Source: Scortum barcoo
Taxonomy: Eukaryota > Chordata > Actinopteri > Centrarchiformes > Terapontidae
Assembly (NCBI GenBank): GCA_023238725.1
Contig: CM041534.1
Span: 19,563,803-19,627,802, forward strand
Direction of reading: 5' to 3'
Length of the DNA stretch: 64,000 nucleotides
The notes beneath the pieces were generated by a model, which saw only the letters and a list, made by a program, of their open reading frames with translations, had not been told where the DNA came from and ran no database searches. The position numbers and the translations under genes were made by a program. Below, piece by piece: positions 21,361 through 33,000 of the stretch (position 1 is its first letter; each line of letters begins with the position of its first letter).

Positions 21361-24300
21361 CTGCAGCAAAGAATGGGACAGCTTGGTCAAAACTACAGAA
21401 ACATTTGGGCCAATGCTGCAGAGTGAGACGGAGCGAGATGCTGAGTCGATCACGAAACACACAAAAACACATTTTCGGGGGACGGTTATACCAAAAGTTA
21501 CTGCAGTCGTCTTCGGGTGACTGACTCTCTTGGAATTTAAACTCAAGGATGGAATATTTTCTGTTAAAGGATCTTTTATTGCAGAAAGAAACTACACACA
21601 CACACAATACTCTGTTATTGACTGATTCAAACTTGGCAGTGCTCCCAGCGATGGCTCAGTCCCATTCTAAGCAACTGTTGAAAATCCATTTGAATGAAGC
21701 ACTTTTCTGATAAAAGCTCAAGTAATTTAAAAACTTCTGCCACTGGCTGCTCTGAGCAATGAAAATAAATAAATAAATAAAACCACACTAAGCTCTCAGC
21801 ACTGTCTGTGATGTGCACCAGCGTGTCCCTTCAATCTAAAGTTATGAGAAAAACAGAAGCCATTAAAAGAATATCACGGAGCTGAAAACCTTATTTGTTT
21901 GAAACTTTTCAAGGAAACCAAACGGAGGGAAGGACGCCGTTATCGTCGAGCGCTCACAAGATAAAAATATTTAACTGACAAATTAAGTTTCAACTGCAGC
22001 GACTGAGCATGGCCGCGATGGTACAAAGAAAACGTCTTAGGCCTTGGCAGCCGGCCCTCATATCTCAGATGTCAGAGCGTCCTTGAATGCAGCGTCAGGG
22101 AAACTTTTCCAAGCAGCTCACAGACGGCCCAGCAGGTCGTGTTCAAATTCAAACTAACTTCATTTACTGGTGATGACGCATCCAGATAAATCCAGCATTT
22201 CCAACACTGTGATGTTCTGCTTTTAATGAACTAATGTGAAATTAACATACGATGTGTAAATCTGAATCAATCGGTCGCTCATCTACTGAGTCTTTGACGT
22301 TTTGGGGAAATGTGCTGATTTGCTTAGTAGCTGTCAATCCTATGAGAAGATCAATGATGCTCTCATGTCTGTACCATAAATATGAAAAACAAATGAACAG
22401 GGGAAACAGCTAACCTGGCTCTGACCAACAATAAAACAGCAATTAAACACACAAGATTATGGTTGCAACTAATCATTTTCTACATTAACGGATTCACTGT
22501 TTGGTGCATAAAATGTCAGAAAATGAATAAACACTGTTTCCCAAAGCCTTAGGTGATGTTTTTTTTTACCTTTGCTGACTTTATATTTAACCTACAGACT
22601 GAGTGTGATGTTGATGATCTCTTCGCGCTCTTGGCGAAAAAGGGAACAAACTAGCAATGAAGGATGAACTTCTAAGGCCCCAGTGTGCTTTGGACAAAGT
22701 GCCTTTCAGATAAGCTAACAGCACCTTAAAGTCCTCTGATAGTCGAATACATGTAACAGAGAAACTGCTTGTCATCCAGAGAGAGGAAGTGAAGAAGCTG
22801 CACTCATAAAATTACCTAAGAAAGTCCAAATCAATAAAAAAAAAAAAACTTTCAGAAGCAGCATATGAAATCTTAGGTTATGGCCAAAAATGTCACAGTG
22901 ACCTTTAACCACTAAATTCTGACCAGTTCGTCCTTGAGTCCAAATGTTTGTGCCAAATTTGGAGAAATTCCCTCAATGTGTTCCTGAGATACCCTTGTTC
23001 ATGGGCCAGGGATGGATGGAGAGATGGATGAATGGATGCATGGACAAACTGAAAACATAATGCCTCTGGCTACAGCTCTTGCTGGCGTGAAGGCATAAAA
23101 ACAAAGCACCAGATTGTTTTTAGCTCCCAAATACTGATTTCAGCACATTCCTCAAAAGCATTAGTCAGCCTTTGATGGTTGAAGTAATAAACCTGCTCTT
23201 TCTTAAAACGTATTTTGTTTCTTAAAAATGAGTGAATCTGACGTCAGTGGAGGTGGTCAGTAATTCACCGTTAGCCTCTGCTAACAGAGTGCTGAGGAGG
23301 GTCATTTCTGTCCAAAGGTTTTCAAGTCTCAGCAGTCTGAGTGTCAGAATATATTGAAACCTTTGGAAACCGATGGGTGCACAGAAGGTAGAAAAGATTT
23401 ACAGTTAATTGTCAACCGGGCCTCACCTTGTAGTTGTCTTTGTGTTCTCGGATCATGTACTGAGCGTACTCGATCAGGTCGGAGGATAACGTCTTGGTGT
23501 CTTTCTCTGGACGGCTGGCCTCCTCCTCCAGCTCTGTTTGAAACCACACAAACACAAATGAGGAAAACGCGTCGGAGAACTATTCAAGAAAAATTCATTA
23601 AAAATTTTTCAATCTTTTTCGCTTTTAATGAATAATCCATTATTTTTCTTTTAATTTTTCTCTTTAATTGTGGCGAGAGGACAAAGGCATGAAAATAAAG
23701 CTGAGGCTAAATATGCAAACCATCCCAGCTAGTCTTTGTATAATGAAACATTCAACATTGTTAAGGCTGCCACTGGTGTTACTGGGGGAATAAAAGTCAT
23801 TCAGCGCCGAACTCCAGAGCAGCTGCTGCTGAAGGCCACGTCCTCTTCTGTGCAACTGTGCATAATAACAAAAACATGCCGTAAAAGTGAAGCTCTGCTT
23901 TCATTCAGACCGGTCTAATTAGGCTGCAATCACAATGGTGTCTCACAGAATAAAATGAAAAGATACATGAAAGTGGTGTAAAACAGCCTTCGTATTCAAA
24001 AGGCCACAAACTCGAGTTGTAACACCAAGTGGAAGCAAAAGAAAACAAGAAAGCTTCACCAGCATTTACAATAGTGAGCTTAATGACTGGAGGGAATCAC
24101 TGCTTTTAGAGGATCCGCTCATAAAGGCAACATGAGGTTACACGGAGCTTTCACTTTAACTCAAGACTCACAAGTTTGCATTAATATTTGAAAAACTGAA
24201 GAAGCCATCATGGCGGCTGCATTGCACCGAGTAAATCTTTAAACTCTGGTTTGTTGGAGAATCAGCTGCTCCACAAAACAAATGGAGCACGAAGTGGATG

Positions 24301-27300
24301 AAACAAACACAGAATCAAAGGGTAGGTCTAGAGATATTCAATATTTTTTTCTTAAAGTCAACAAATCCCCCTGAGAAAGATCCAAATAAACAGTGAATTT
24401 GTGTATCCCACTAACAAGTACTGTGTGTGTGTATCACAGCCTGATTTATCACCTTCCTCTGTGCCACGGAGCTCCGCTGTTGTCCAAAAACTATTAAAAA
24501 ACACATCAGCGAGCCACACTGTTACACTGAGTGATGATCCTTCATTACCATGAACACACACACTCTGTCATTTGTTTTGACTCAATCCCACGTACACACA
24601 CCATGCTGCTGACACAGATACACACTAGAGCACCAAATGTAGATTAATTTGCCACTGGAAACAGTCCCTAATAAATGCATAATTTCCTCCTGTTTGTTTG
24701 ATTAAAACTACACTCAGCAGCTGTTTTAGGAATTAAAAAGTGCTTTTATGGAACTATTAATTTGTGAGTTGTTTTTTTTAAAAGAGTTATGTCTTCAGTT
24801 TGAGTGATGCTTGCAGCTTAAATTCAGAAAGTACAGACGGACGGACTGACACATTGGTAGTTTTGTTGACCATAACAAAAAATAGAGAACATCAGTCTCA
24901 CCCTTTGAGGTTGCGTTCAGTCAGACATCGACGCTGTGTGAAAACAACCACCTCATTTATTTCAAAGAGACCACTGGGCTGACACTGGACACAGCGGGGT
25001 GCCAGAGGCCCAAAAAAACAAAACAAAAAAAACAGGAATGTTAAGCAGAAAACTTGATAGTGGTGCAACTTTCTGCCACAACAAAATGCAACTTCATGCA
25101 ACAAAGCACAACGCTGACCGATTAAGTGTGTGCATTAAGTGAGCGTTTTCTGGTAGATTATTTTATAGCAAGAATAGTTTTTCTGTTTTACTAATGATAA
25201 TCTGCTGGAGGTTAAAATGACTGTTGCTGCTTTCCAGAGTTGTGAAATCCTTCCATAGAAAGCATTTGTGAGTCTGATAAACCTTCAAACTCATAGATTT
25301 CCTCTATCTAAGTATATAGATCCAGCACCGTTATCTTTGTTTGGATGTGAGAATACATTTTGCTGAGACATTTTTTCGTGTGGTCCGGCCTTGCGGCAGA
25401 CCTCTAGTGCCAAACAAATGCCTTTTAACAAAACCTGCACAGAAAAAACATTGCACTACATGAGGAGGTCTTCAAGAGAGATGACTTACGGTTGAGAACG
25501 TAGGGCTTGGTCACGAGGCCGACGGGAGCTTTAGTCTCTCTGTCTTCACCGAGGAGCTGCACGCGTGAACAAAAAAAAACACATCATGAAGAACAATGGA
25601 GGTAAACAGCCGCTGCGTTTGGTTTCCAGCTTAATTGATTAAAGGCCGAGGACGATAAACATCCTCAACAGATCACCCATCGTCTCCTCTAATGTGACAC
25701 CATTGTTGTTTTTTTCTTCAGGAGAACAAAGAGTGTAAGTGTCCTTGCTCCTGAGCCTGAAGGAGGCAAAAATTAATCATCTAGGGGGTCGCCCGTTGTC
25801 ATAAGTGATAAAAAGGAAGCCCTGTCTGAGGCCGGAGGAAAACAAGCTGCAGCACAGAGGATAACATTAACTTTAATTAACCTCAGGGTGAAGCTGTTAC
25901 AGCAGCAGGGCGTCGATGAAGACCAGAGCGTAACAAAAAAATATAAAACAACCCTCAAAATATAAAAAGCATCCATATCATCAATGAGGCAAAGACAAGT
26001 TTTATTCATGTTTGTTTTTAAATAAGTTTTACTAATTTGATGACTCTTTAAATGAAGAGGGGGTTTGTTTTAAGGAGATTTCTTCTGATTTTACATGTGT
26101 AATTATCATAATCAACACTTTGTATCCCCCTTCTGGCACAAACAAAAACTACAAGACATGAAAACGTAAAAATTCTGACCTGCTGTACATTTGTTGTTTT
26201 TAAATCTCATTTCAAGAACTCGCCAGATGTTGTTACGTGGAGGCAAATCTAAATCCACCAGCTGCAGATAGATTTAGATTGAAACAAGGAAAGACTGAAT
26301 ATGTCCACATTACACATCTACTTTATATGTAAAGTAAAATCACCCCACTTGTTTTAAGTTATTGTTGTTGTTAAGTATTATACATTTTTTTGCTCATTAT
26401 CAGTCCTTTTTTGCTCCAATCAGCCGTAATGGTGTAATTTCCCACTGGGATTACTAATTATTATTTTATCTATCCATGATCATGGTCACACTTGGTACAA
26501 AAATACATCTTGTATGATCCAAACACATCCAGTGTTTCTCATAATATAGAGTATATTTAGCAATGTGATAAAAATCTTTATATTTGTAGTGTATGATCAG
26601 ACCGAGGTGTTCCTGAACTGTTGTAATCATGTATAATTACATAAAAAATTATCTGCACAGAGACTAATTTGTGATATTTTGTTTTCTTTCTGTGTTGTAT
26701 TGCATTGTATCATATTGTATTGTATTTGTGAGTTGCTGTTGAAGTCAGTGCAACTAAAAAAAGTGTCAAATTTCAGAGATGACACCACAGCAGAAGAAAA
26801 ATATTTAACACTGGGACATTTGTGAAAATGAGAAGTCGTGACTGCACATTGTTAAAATTAGATATTCAGAGATCAGTTGGGCAATTCATCTCAATTTTAC
26901 TGAAACCGCCTTCATGACTCTTTAATTGACCTAATTTAAGTCACATCGATGTGTTTGATAAATTAATACCTTCACACAGGCTCAAAGAACAGAATGAGTG
27001 GGTTTTAAAGGATTTGATCAACTGGGCAGAGGGGAAGGACCTGGTTCAGAAGAAGATGCAGTGTCGGTGTTGGTGACAAAGCTAAACATCGCCTCTGTTT
27101 CCTGACAGTTTAGAGGCTGAAGAAGGCTAAAATGATTAAAGTATAAATGTAATACTGTCAGTTTAACCCAGAGAATCCACAACAGTATTATTCAAATTTG
27201 ATTATGTCATTATTTATAATCAAAACATGTAAAATAATAGGATTTTCCCATTAAAGCAAACAAATATCCGAGTTTTCTTAACTATGAAATATATTACTCA

Positions 27301-29098
27301 GAATCACGATCTATTATTCTCTTTTTACTGTGTAGGAAAATTATCACCATGTTGTTTGCTGTGAGGTCAGAGGGCCTCTTGTACAGAATCGGGATGTAAG
27401 AAACTTTCTTTCAGTCTACCTGTAGTTCTGTTTTAGAAAAAGCATGTGTGCTCTGAAGAAAGACCTCCACAGGTACTTACGCGCTGTTTCTTTATTGGCA
27501 GAGTGCGGTTTGGATCAAAAGCCAGACCCATCTCCTGCAGATTCCTGGCCATGGACTTGTTGTTGTCCCACGCATTTCGAATCTGTGCGCTGAAAAAGAG
27601 GACGAGTTAGACAGACAACGACATCAGCCAAACAAACAACAAAGCTTCTGGAGCAGGCCAGAAAAAAAGGGAAAAAAAGCACCTTTTTAGTGTAGCACTA
27701 TCACATACATATTTAAAATAAAGAGAGTTTTTGAGTTCTTGAGTTTCTAAAGCATCAAAATATTACATAAAATTATTTTGAGATATATTTTGACTTTCGT
27801 TATAAAGAACAAAACTGTTGGAAGGGCAAAACTGTGTACAAAACACTGACTGGTAAAAAATAAAAATCAAGCATCAGTAAGACAGTGTGATAAAAACCAA
27901 ACCCAATCACTGGTGTACAAATATTCCTTTAAAACATCATCAAAATGCCCTCATCAGCTGAGAGTCTGTACACAGTCCCATTACTCAATTAAATCTTTGA
28001 ATCTAATGCCAAAAATTTCTTATGATTTGTACAATTATGGGACAAACAGCTGCTAAAGTTATCTTTTTCAAAATTCACTTGTTAGTGTGAGAGCAGACTG
28101 AGAAGTTTAAGCATTACTCAGGACATCTGTTTATTATTTTCATACAACTAATTTAGTAGTTTATTTAGATAATTTTAGAAGGTGTTGCCTGAAACATCAG
28201 TCCAATAATCAATCAATCAATATACAGACAATTAACAAACAACACATTTTTAATATCCCTCTTTCCAAAATGTGAAAATATGTTGATTGTCTTCACTCAT
28301 ATGATAGTAAAGGGAGTATCTTTGGGGAGTAACTGAGATAAACCTGAGTTAAAAAGGTCTTCAAAGTAAAAAACATTGTGGAGCTTGAACCTCTTTCACT
28401 ATTACTTGATTTTACTCAATCGGCTGATATAATAATACACAACTTCACCACATATGTGAACTTGATTTGTGTATGTCAATTTTATGCTTCTTGATACTCC
28501 ACTGCCCTCCAGGGGGAAATATGGTACCTTTCACTCCACTAGATTTATCTGACAGTCATATTTACATCTGTCAAACAATGCAGTCTGCTACTACAATATT
28601 AATAATCTACCCAGAAGTACAAAAAGTACCTAAAATTGGCTCCATGTTGAGGAACTTCAGCATTAAAATACTCTTAAACGTATAATGTAATAATAAAAGC
28701 AGAACACTATAATAATATACAATATTAACACATTGTGAAAGAAGATTTTTTGCATAGTTAGTACTTTTATTTTTACATTTACATTACATTTAGCTAACTA
28801 TGTTAAAGAGACGTTTTGAATCAGGACTTTTACTTGTAATAGAGTATTTCTACACTTTAGGACGTCTACTTTTACTTCGGTATAGCATGTGAGTAGTTGT
28901 TCCATCATTATGTAAAAGCTAAAACATCAACACACTCTTCTCACATGGACTCAACGTTAGCTCTCATTAGCTCGCATGCTAACACTCTTACTTTTCTATC
29001 CTCGGGTTGTTTTTCTTTATGAACTTCTTCTTCATCTTCTTCCGGTCCTGGTTGTAGTCGAACTTCTTCCTCTTCCCTGACTTCTTGGCTTTCGGCAT
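21238..29098 (-). CDS. nop16: Nucleolar protein 16 (60S ribosome biogenesis), complete five-exon gene
   Basis: This encodes a nucleolar factor for large-subunit pre-ribosome maturation. Coding exons in transcript order are 29098-28992, 27589-27481, 25556-25490, 23533-23427 and 21360-21238. Lengths of 107, 109, 67, 107 and 123 nt join to 170 codons plus TGA with no stop, close to human NOP16 (178). The protein starts MPKAKKSGKRKKFDYNQDRK, a very basic N-terminus of the kind expected for nucleolar targeting and RNA contact. It continues with 'IRNAWDNNKSMARNLQEMGL', 'DPNRTLP', 'KPYVLNQLEEEA', 'LIEYAQYMIREH' and the hallmark 'AMARDEKNYYQDTPKQIKRK'. The start is the first ATG after a probable pyrimidine-rich leader, and all donors and acceptors fit consensus. 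It is convergent with arl10 and divergent from grk6. I see no defect. Confidence 0.97.
22290..22430 (-). repeat. Teleost dispersed repeat, family A, inverted copy
   Basis: 'acgttttggggaaatgtgct', 'ctctcatgtctgtaccataa', 'ggggaaacagctaacctggc' and 'tctgaccaa' are the inverse of the family A order seen at 1860-2030. The GCTAAGCTAAGC core has been lost. Confidence 0.7.
22461..22560 (+). repeat. Teleost dispersed repeat, family E (GTTGCAACTAAT type)
   Basis: 'ggttgcaactaatcattttc', 'cataaaatgtcagaaaatga' and 'tttcccaaagccttaggtga' are characteristic of a very common fish interspersed repeat. A fragment in the other orientation is at 49185-49247. Confidence 0.75.
22879..23101 (+). repeat. Teleost dispersed repeat, family D (GTCACAGTGACCTT type)
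   Basis: Runs in order: 'tatggccaaaaatgtcacag', 'tgacctttaaccactaaatt', 'cgtccttgagtccaaatgtt', 'tgtgccaaatttggagaaat', 'gttcctgagatacccttgtt', a 'ggatgga' run, then 'aaaacataatgcctctggct' and 'aaggcataaaaac'. The order is complete enough that I treat it as a near full-length diverged copy of a repeat found throughout teleost genomes. Confidence 0.8.
23427..23533 (-). CDS. nop16: nop16 exon 4
   Basis: After acceptor 'ggtttcaaacag' its first two bases complete Gln with the last base of exon 3. It reads LEEEASRPEKDTKTLSS then DLIEYAQYMIREHKDNYK and ends in phase 0 at donor 'gtgagg'. It matches human '…LIDYVRYMVENHGEDYK'. Confidence 0.96.
23534..25489 (-). other. nop16: nop16 intron 3
   Basis: The 2-kb intron contains the second copy of the 73-bp dispersed repeat (24660-24732) and short GT and A runs. 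Nothing else is recognised. Confidence 0.85.
24660..24732 (+). repeat. Dispersed 73-bp repeat, copy 2
   Basis: This is the partner of 19374-19446: same orientation, gap-free, 62 of 73 bases identical. It shares 'atttcctcctgtttgtttga' and 'gctgttttaggaa'. Confidence 0.8.
25490..25556 (-). CDS. nop16: nop16 exon 3
   Basis: After acceptor 'cacgcgtgcag' it reads LLGEDRETKAPVGLVTKPYV then LN plus one base (donor 'gtaagt'). The KPYVLN segment is conserved with human NOP16. Confidence 0.95.
25557..27480 (-). other. nop16: nop16 intron 2
   Basis: The 1.9-kb AT-rich intron contains a short potential hairpin (aatctaaat … atttagatt, 26247-26281). No RNA gene or coding sequence is recognised. Confidence 0.8.
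27481..27589 (-). CDS. nop16: nop16 exon 2
   Basis: After acceptor 'ctctttttcag', one base completes Asn. It reads AQIRNAWDNNKSMARNLQEM then GLAFDPNRTLPIKKQR and ends in phase 0 at donor 'gtaagt'. It corresponds to human 'HIRHAWDHAKSVRQNLAEMG'. Confidence 0.96.
27590..28991 (-). other. nop16: nop16 intron 1
   Basis: The 1.4-kb intron contains a 5'-truncated family C DNA-transposon fragment at 28465-28912. Confidence 0.85.
28465..28912 (+). mobile_element. DNA-transposon fragment, family C, truncated
   Basis: 'caattttatgcttcttgata', 'ccagggggaaatatggtacc', 'tcactccactagatttatct', then 'aggacttttacttgtaatag' and 'agtatttctacactttagga' keep the order of the 39580-40260 element. The left terminus is missing and the right end ('gtagttgttcca') is worn. 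Confidence 0.7.
28992..29098 (-). CDS. nop16: nop16 exon 1 (start codon, basic N-terminus)
   Basis: ATG is at 29098-29096, and the exon reads MPKAKKSGKRKKFDYNQDRK then KMKKKFIKKNNPRIE plus two bases at donor 'gtaaga'. Human NOP16 starts MPKAKGKTRRQKFGYSVNRK, so the start is secure. Confidence 0.97.
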
Positions 29099-29230
29099 GT
29101 TTGTGAGTTTTGTGTGTTTTTTGTGATTTCAGAAAAACAGCGGAGGTTTGTTGGTGATGAGAGAAGAGACAACGTGCAGCAGTAGGAAGTACGCGTTTGT
29201 TTTGTTCCGGTCACATGATCAGAGGCCACA
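29099..29230 (-). promoter_or_regulatory. nop16: nop16 5' UTR and core promoter region
   Basis: On the nop16 strand the region reads …GATCATGTGACCGGAAC… with an ETS-type CCGGAA(C) core (29204-29210) next to a CATGTG E-box (29212-29217). A pyrimidine-rich CTCTTCTCTC tract follows about 40 bases later. No TATA box is seen. ETS cores and pyrimidine tracts are common at ribosome-biogenesis gene promoters. The transcription start is not determinable here. Confidence 0.5.
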
Positions 29231-32200
29231 CCCCCTTTCCCTTTGACCTTTCAGTTTTGAGTTTTGGGTTTTTTAAAACAGTTTTTTATGTTTTTCTTTA
29301 CTTTTTCAATGGAAGCCCATTTACTCCACAAGTTTTAAAATATCTTGTATATCATTTATGATGAGAAATAATAATAATAATCTCAAAATAATGTATTACC
29401 ATCTTTAACTAATGACTAAGTAGAAGAGTAAAAAGTGTCAGGGTTGATTAACATTATCATTATTTGAAATCATCTCCACCTTAATGATGTTTATTTGGAA
29501 AGAGAGCTCAAAGTTCACGCCTCATGTAGTGGTGCTATGGTTTAAATGGTGGAGCTGAAAGGATTATTTACCTAGAAATTAGTCGACAAATTATGATGCT
29601 CCATTTTCACAATTTTTAATTAGCTCTGCATGCTTACTGTTTAATCAGTTTGATTCAATTTTAACTAATTTTTATGATCTATTGCTATATCTACACCAGT
29701 CTTATGTAAAGAACTTGTTTAACAAATCATTTGCCTTCTGAGATTTGTGCTTCATAGTCATAATTTACTAATATATTAAAGCTCAACTCCATATTATTAC
29801 ATTTAATGAAATGGACACTGTTTTGAGTCTGTGTCTAAAAGCTGACACACACTTGTCAATGGATGAAAAGCCCCTTCATGATCATGATAAATTCACAATA
29901 AGCTGTTATAGAAGTAAGAAAAGCTCATTGTCATGAATGATTAATCAAGTATGTCTGAATAACTGTAATCAAATAACTACATCATTAAACATTTGTTTGG
30001 ATACACCATAGATAAGATGCTACATGCTTAACAATGCACTTAAGCACTTTGAAAGAAGTCCTATATAATTACTTTGAGTTTTGAAGAAGTACTGATACAC
30101 CTGCTGCTTTTATCCTCTAGATGTCAGTCTGGTCGAAAAATATCATGTTGGTGACTTCAGTTTGATCTCATTCACACAGACAGAAGTTTATTTTTAATAG
30201 GGGAAATATCTATCAGCCTGCTGGAAGTGGATTCAGGTGAAAAACAAAAGAAATAATTCTTCACTTTTACTCATCTTCTACACTCAAACAGAAGAATAAA
30301 AACTAGTTGACTTGACTTGACTTACAATGCTCTTTAAGTTTGGTTAAAAAATAACGTTTGGGTCCTTCTTTATTGCTGCTTTGTCAGCATTCATGGTGCT
30401 AAATTGCCTTTGTTTTCTTTGATATATCTCTTCTACTGCCAGCAGTATTTTCTCACTCTTCTTCATTTTCTTCATAGTGCATTTGAGCCATTTCTCAATT
30501 ATTTCATCCCTGTTTGTATACTCATCAAAGGTGATATATTACATTTTCAAAAATATAATTTCACATTGTAATTGTTATGGAGAAGACTTGACATAAATAG
30601 GAAGTACTTTTAAAAAGTAGAAGTTCATGTTGTCAGAAAATATGTTAATAGTGATATTGTTGCTCTGTGTTATTATTATAATCCACACTGTCATTCCCCA
30701 CTGAAAAACTAAAAATATATTATAAGAGAGTTATATTTTGTCCACACAACACACAAGGAGGTTGCTAATTTAGGCACTTAATACCCTCAGTTTAGAGCTA
30801 ACAAATCTGACCATCTATTACAAGTCTAGGCTTCAAAAGGACAAGAAATATGTTCACATATGTTAGCTAAATAACACATATATGTTATTAGTTGTTTCGA
30901 AGCAACCAAATATGACTGTGTAGTACAATCAAATTTCTTTAAATTTGGAAACTTGTTGAAATGACAAAAAAAAAAAGAAACTCCAGATCATTGCACACCC
31001 TTTTTCCACACTGTTCAGGTCAGGATGTCTTTGTGAACTGCTCAGGTCACGTTGCCCTCCTTATCAATGAGCCGCTGAAGCCTCTCAGGGAAGCCGAGGA
31101 TTGTTTATGAGTGGAAGTTTGGTCCAGAGAGCGAGTTTTGAAAGCCTGATTCAGGTGAAGCAATCACTGATGCTGATCAATAACTATCAACTTTCCACCT
31201 GATATGAGCTGCTGTGTCGTCATTCTGCACAGAAAAACAGTGAACGTCTTTCTTAATGCCCCTTTAATGCACCACGGTGCTTTCATTGATCTGTAGAGAG
31301 AAATCCACTTTCTGCAGAGTGAGAGATTAGCCTCAAAGAGCAGCAGCTCTGGAGTCAGTAATCTATTGATTTCTGGATTGGTAACTGTGCATCTATTCTA
31401 ATTGATACACCCAGGGACACCAAAACATTTTTGACCCTAAGAGGAATTGAATTTCATTTACTATTTATCTATTGCTGCCTCTCCATTGGCTAGATAATTA
31501 GCACTTGATCGATTGGGTATAGAGACGAAATAAATCAAACATGGACGTCACTATGTTTAGTATTTATTGGACCCTGCCAGATATTTACTGCCCACCTCAT
31601 TATTAACATTAAGATCAGAAAATATGTTACATAATCTCACATTATTAAAAAATGTAAAAATTGTTTTCTGGACATTATCATTGACCACATCCACAACAGT
31701 AATCATAATGTTTGAAATATCTCTGAAAATCAAATGAATGCTGCACAAATCAAAATAGTAGCATCCTAAAATAACTGTATTCGCATTCACATGTTTTTTG
31801 AGTGGTTGAGGTTCTTTTTTCTTATACTAAGCTAAACAGTTATCTTACACTGGACTGCACAATAACAATCAAGAATAATCACTTAACCAACATAAATACA
31901 ATAATTTAATTGGTATTTAGCTAACTACTGTATAATTTAATGTCCCTTAAAATATGGAAATGATTAAAGTTACTATTCAGCACTGTAGTCTGTAATTTAC
32001 TGCTTTACTGTCCTGCAAAAGTATTAATACTGCAACAAAAATAGCAGGTATATTAACATGATTTTATGTCCCATCTGCTAACATGGAGGCTATGGGATGA
32101 ATGACCTTTTCTGCAACCAGCCACCAGAGAGCAATTGAGATGTTTTGGCTTCACTTCTGGGGAGCTTTCATTTCATCCATCTTTATATACAGTCTATGAC

Positions 32201-32640
32201 ACCACAACAAAAATTACAGGTATATTAAGGTGATTTGAAATGGCAAAAAGCAGTTATTACAAATGTTTACCTTTTTTTGGGGGGGATGCTGTGAGGGTCA
32301 TTAAGTGGGATGCTCTAATGAGGTAACTGCAGCAAACCAAACTCCACATTGCAACTATTTGACTGTAGACAAACATAAAAAAACATAAACATTATAAATA
32401 ATAAGAGGAAACTAACCTCAATTTTCTCATGATAATGGGTTAATTATCTCATTAACTCAGAATAACAAAGCTCATGTCATTATCTCATTATCTAAAGATA
32501 ATGGCATTTAAAAAATTGCAAGCTCAAACATTCTCGGCTTCTGGATATTAGTGACATTTAAGATAAATTATGTCTTTATCATGTGGAAACAAGCTTTGTT
32601 ACCCAGAGATAATAATAATAATAATAAACACACAGAAAAT
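29231..32640. other. Intergenic region between divergent nop16 and grk6
   Basis: The 3.4-kb AT-rich stretch has no gene recognised. In human, HIGD2A is the divergent neighbour of NOP16, and no HIGD2A-like coding sequence is seen here. It holds a family F repeat fragment at 32071-32199 and (ATA)n at 32609-32626. Confidence 0.6.
32071..32199 (+). repeat. Teleost dispersed repeat, family F
   Basis: 'ccatctgctaacatggaggc', 'ccagccaccagagagcaatt', 'gagatgttttggcttcactt' and 'catctttatatacagtctat' are in the order of a repeat I recognise from many fish introns. The exact family name is not assigned. Confidence 0.75.
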
Positions 32641-33000
32641 AGGAGGCGTAAATTACGAGCGGAGTGAGACGTTTCGCTTGTCACGTCTGCGTCACGTTTT
32701 TTAATCAGCGGAGTGAGACCTCTGCGCGCGTCTCCCCTCTGTGACAGGAGGAGGAGAAAGAGGTGGGGCGCGGACTCGTTACCGGACGGGGACCGTACGA
32801 AAGCAGAAACGGAGGGTTTTGGTTGTCTTCTTTTGGCGGACGGTGTGTGTGTGTGTGTGTGTTTTTTTTTTTTGAGGCGGAGGATAAACCTTTGGGGGAC
32901 CGGGAGCCCCGTCTGCTGCCGCCGCTGTGACCCCGGACTCGGTCGACATGGAGCTGGAGAACATCGTAGCCAACACGGTGCTGCTCAAAGCACGGGAAGG
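32641..33000 (+). promoter_or_regulatory. grk6: grk6 promoter / CpG-rich first exon region
   Basis: CpG density rises sharply from about 32650. A 12-base direct repeat 'gcggagtgagac' (32659-32670 and 32708-32719) brackets 'tgtcacgtctgcgtcacg', which contains CRE-like and E-box-like 'gtcacg' cores. The leader carries (GT)n at 32843-32861 followed directly by 12 T. No TATA box is seen. The start site is unknown. Confidence 0.55.
32948..32999 (+). CDS. grk6: grk6 exon 1 (start, N-terminal receptor-interacting helix)
   Basis: ATG is at 32948-32950. It reads MELENIVANTVLLKARE plus one base, with donor 'gtgagg'. This 17-residue start is identical to human GRK5 and GRK6. Confidence 0.97.

Larger units (their letters stand above)
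21361..23426 (-). other. nop16: nop16 intron 4
   Basis: The 2.1-kb intron carries three dispersed repeat fragments: family A (22290-22430), family E (22461-22560) and family D (22879-23101). No other gene is visible. Confidence 0.85.

Noticed and set aside
20929..21426. Open frame of 165 codons on the + strand opposite nop16 exon 5
   Set aside because: Most of its conserved-looking part is the antisense of the nop16 last exon, so it is a shadow frame.
21092..21607. A 171-codon frame on the - strand overlapping nop16 exon 5
   Set aside because: It is in the wrong frame for NOP16. The spliced frame gives the conserved MARDEKNYYQD motif instead.
27870..27960. Possible C/D-box small nucleolar RNA in nop16 intron 1 (TGATGA and CTGA about 80 bases apart on the - strand)
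   Set aside because: There is no convincing terminal stem or internal C'/D' boxes. Such short motifs occur by chance.
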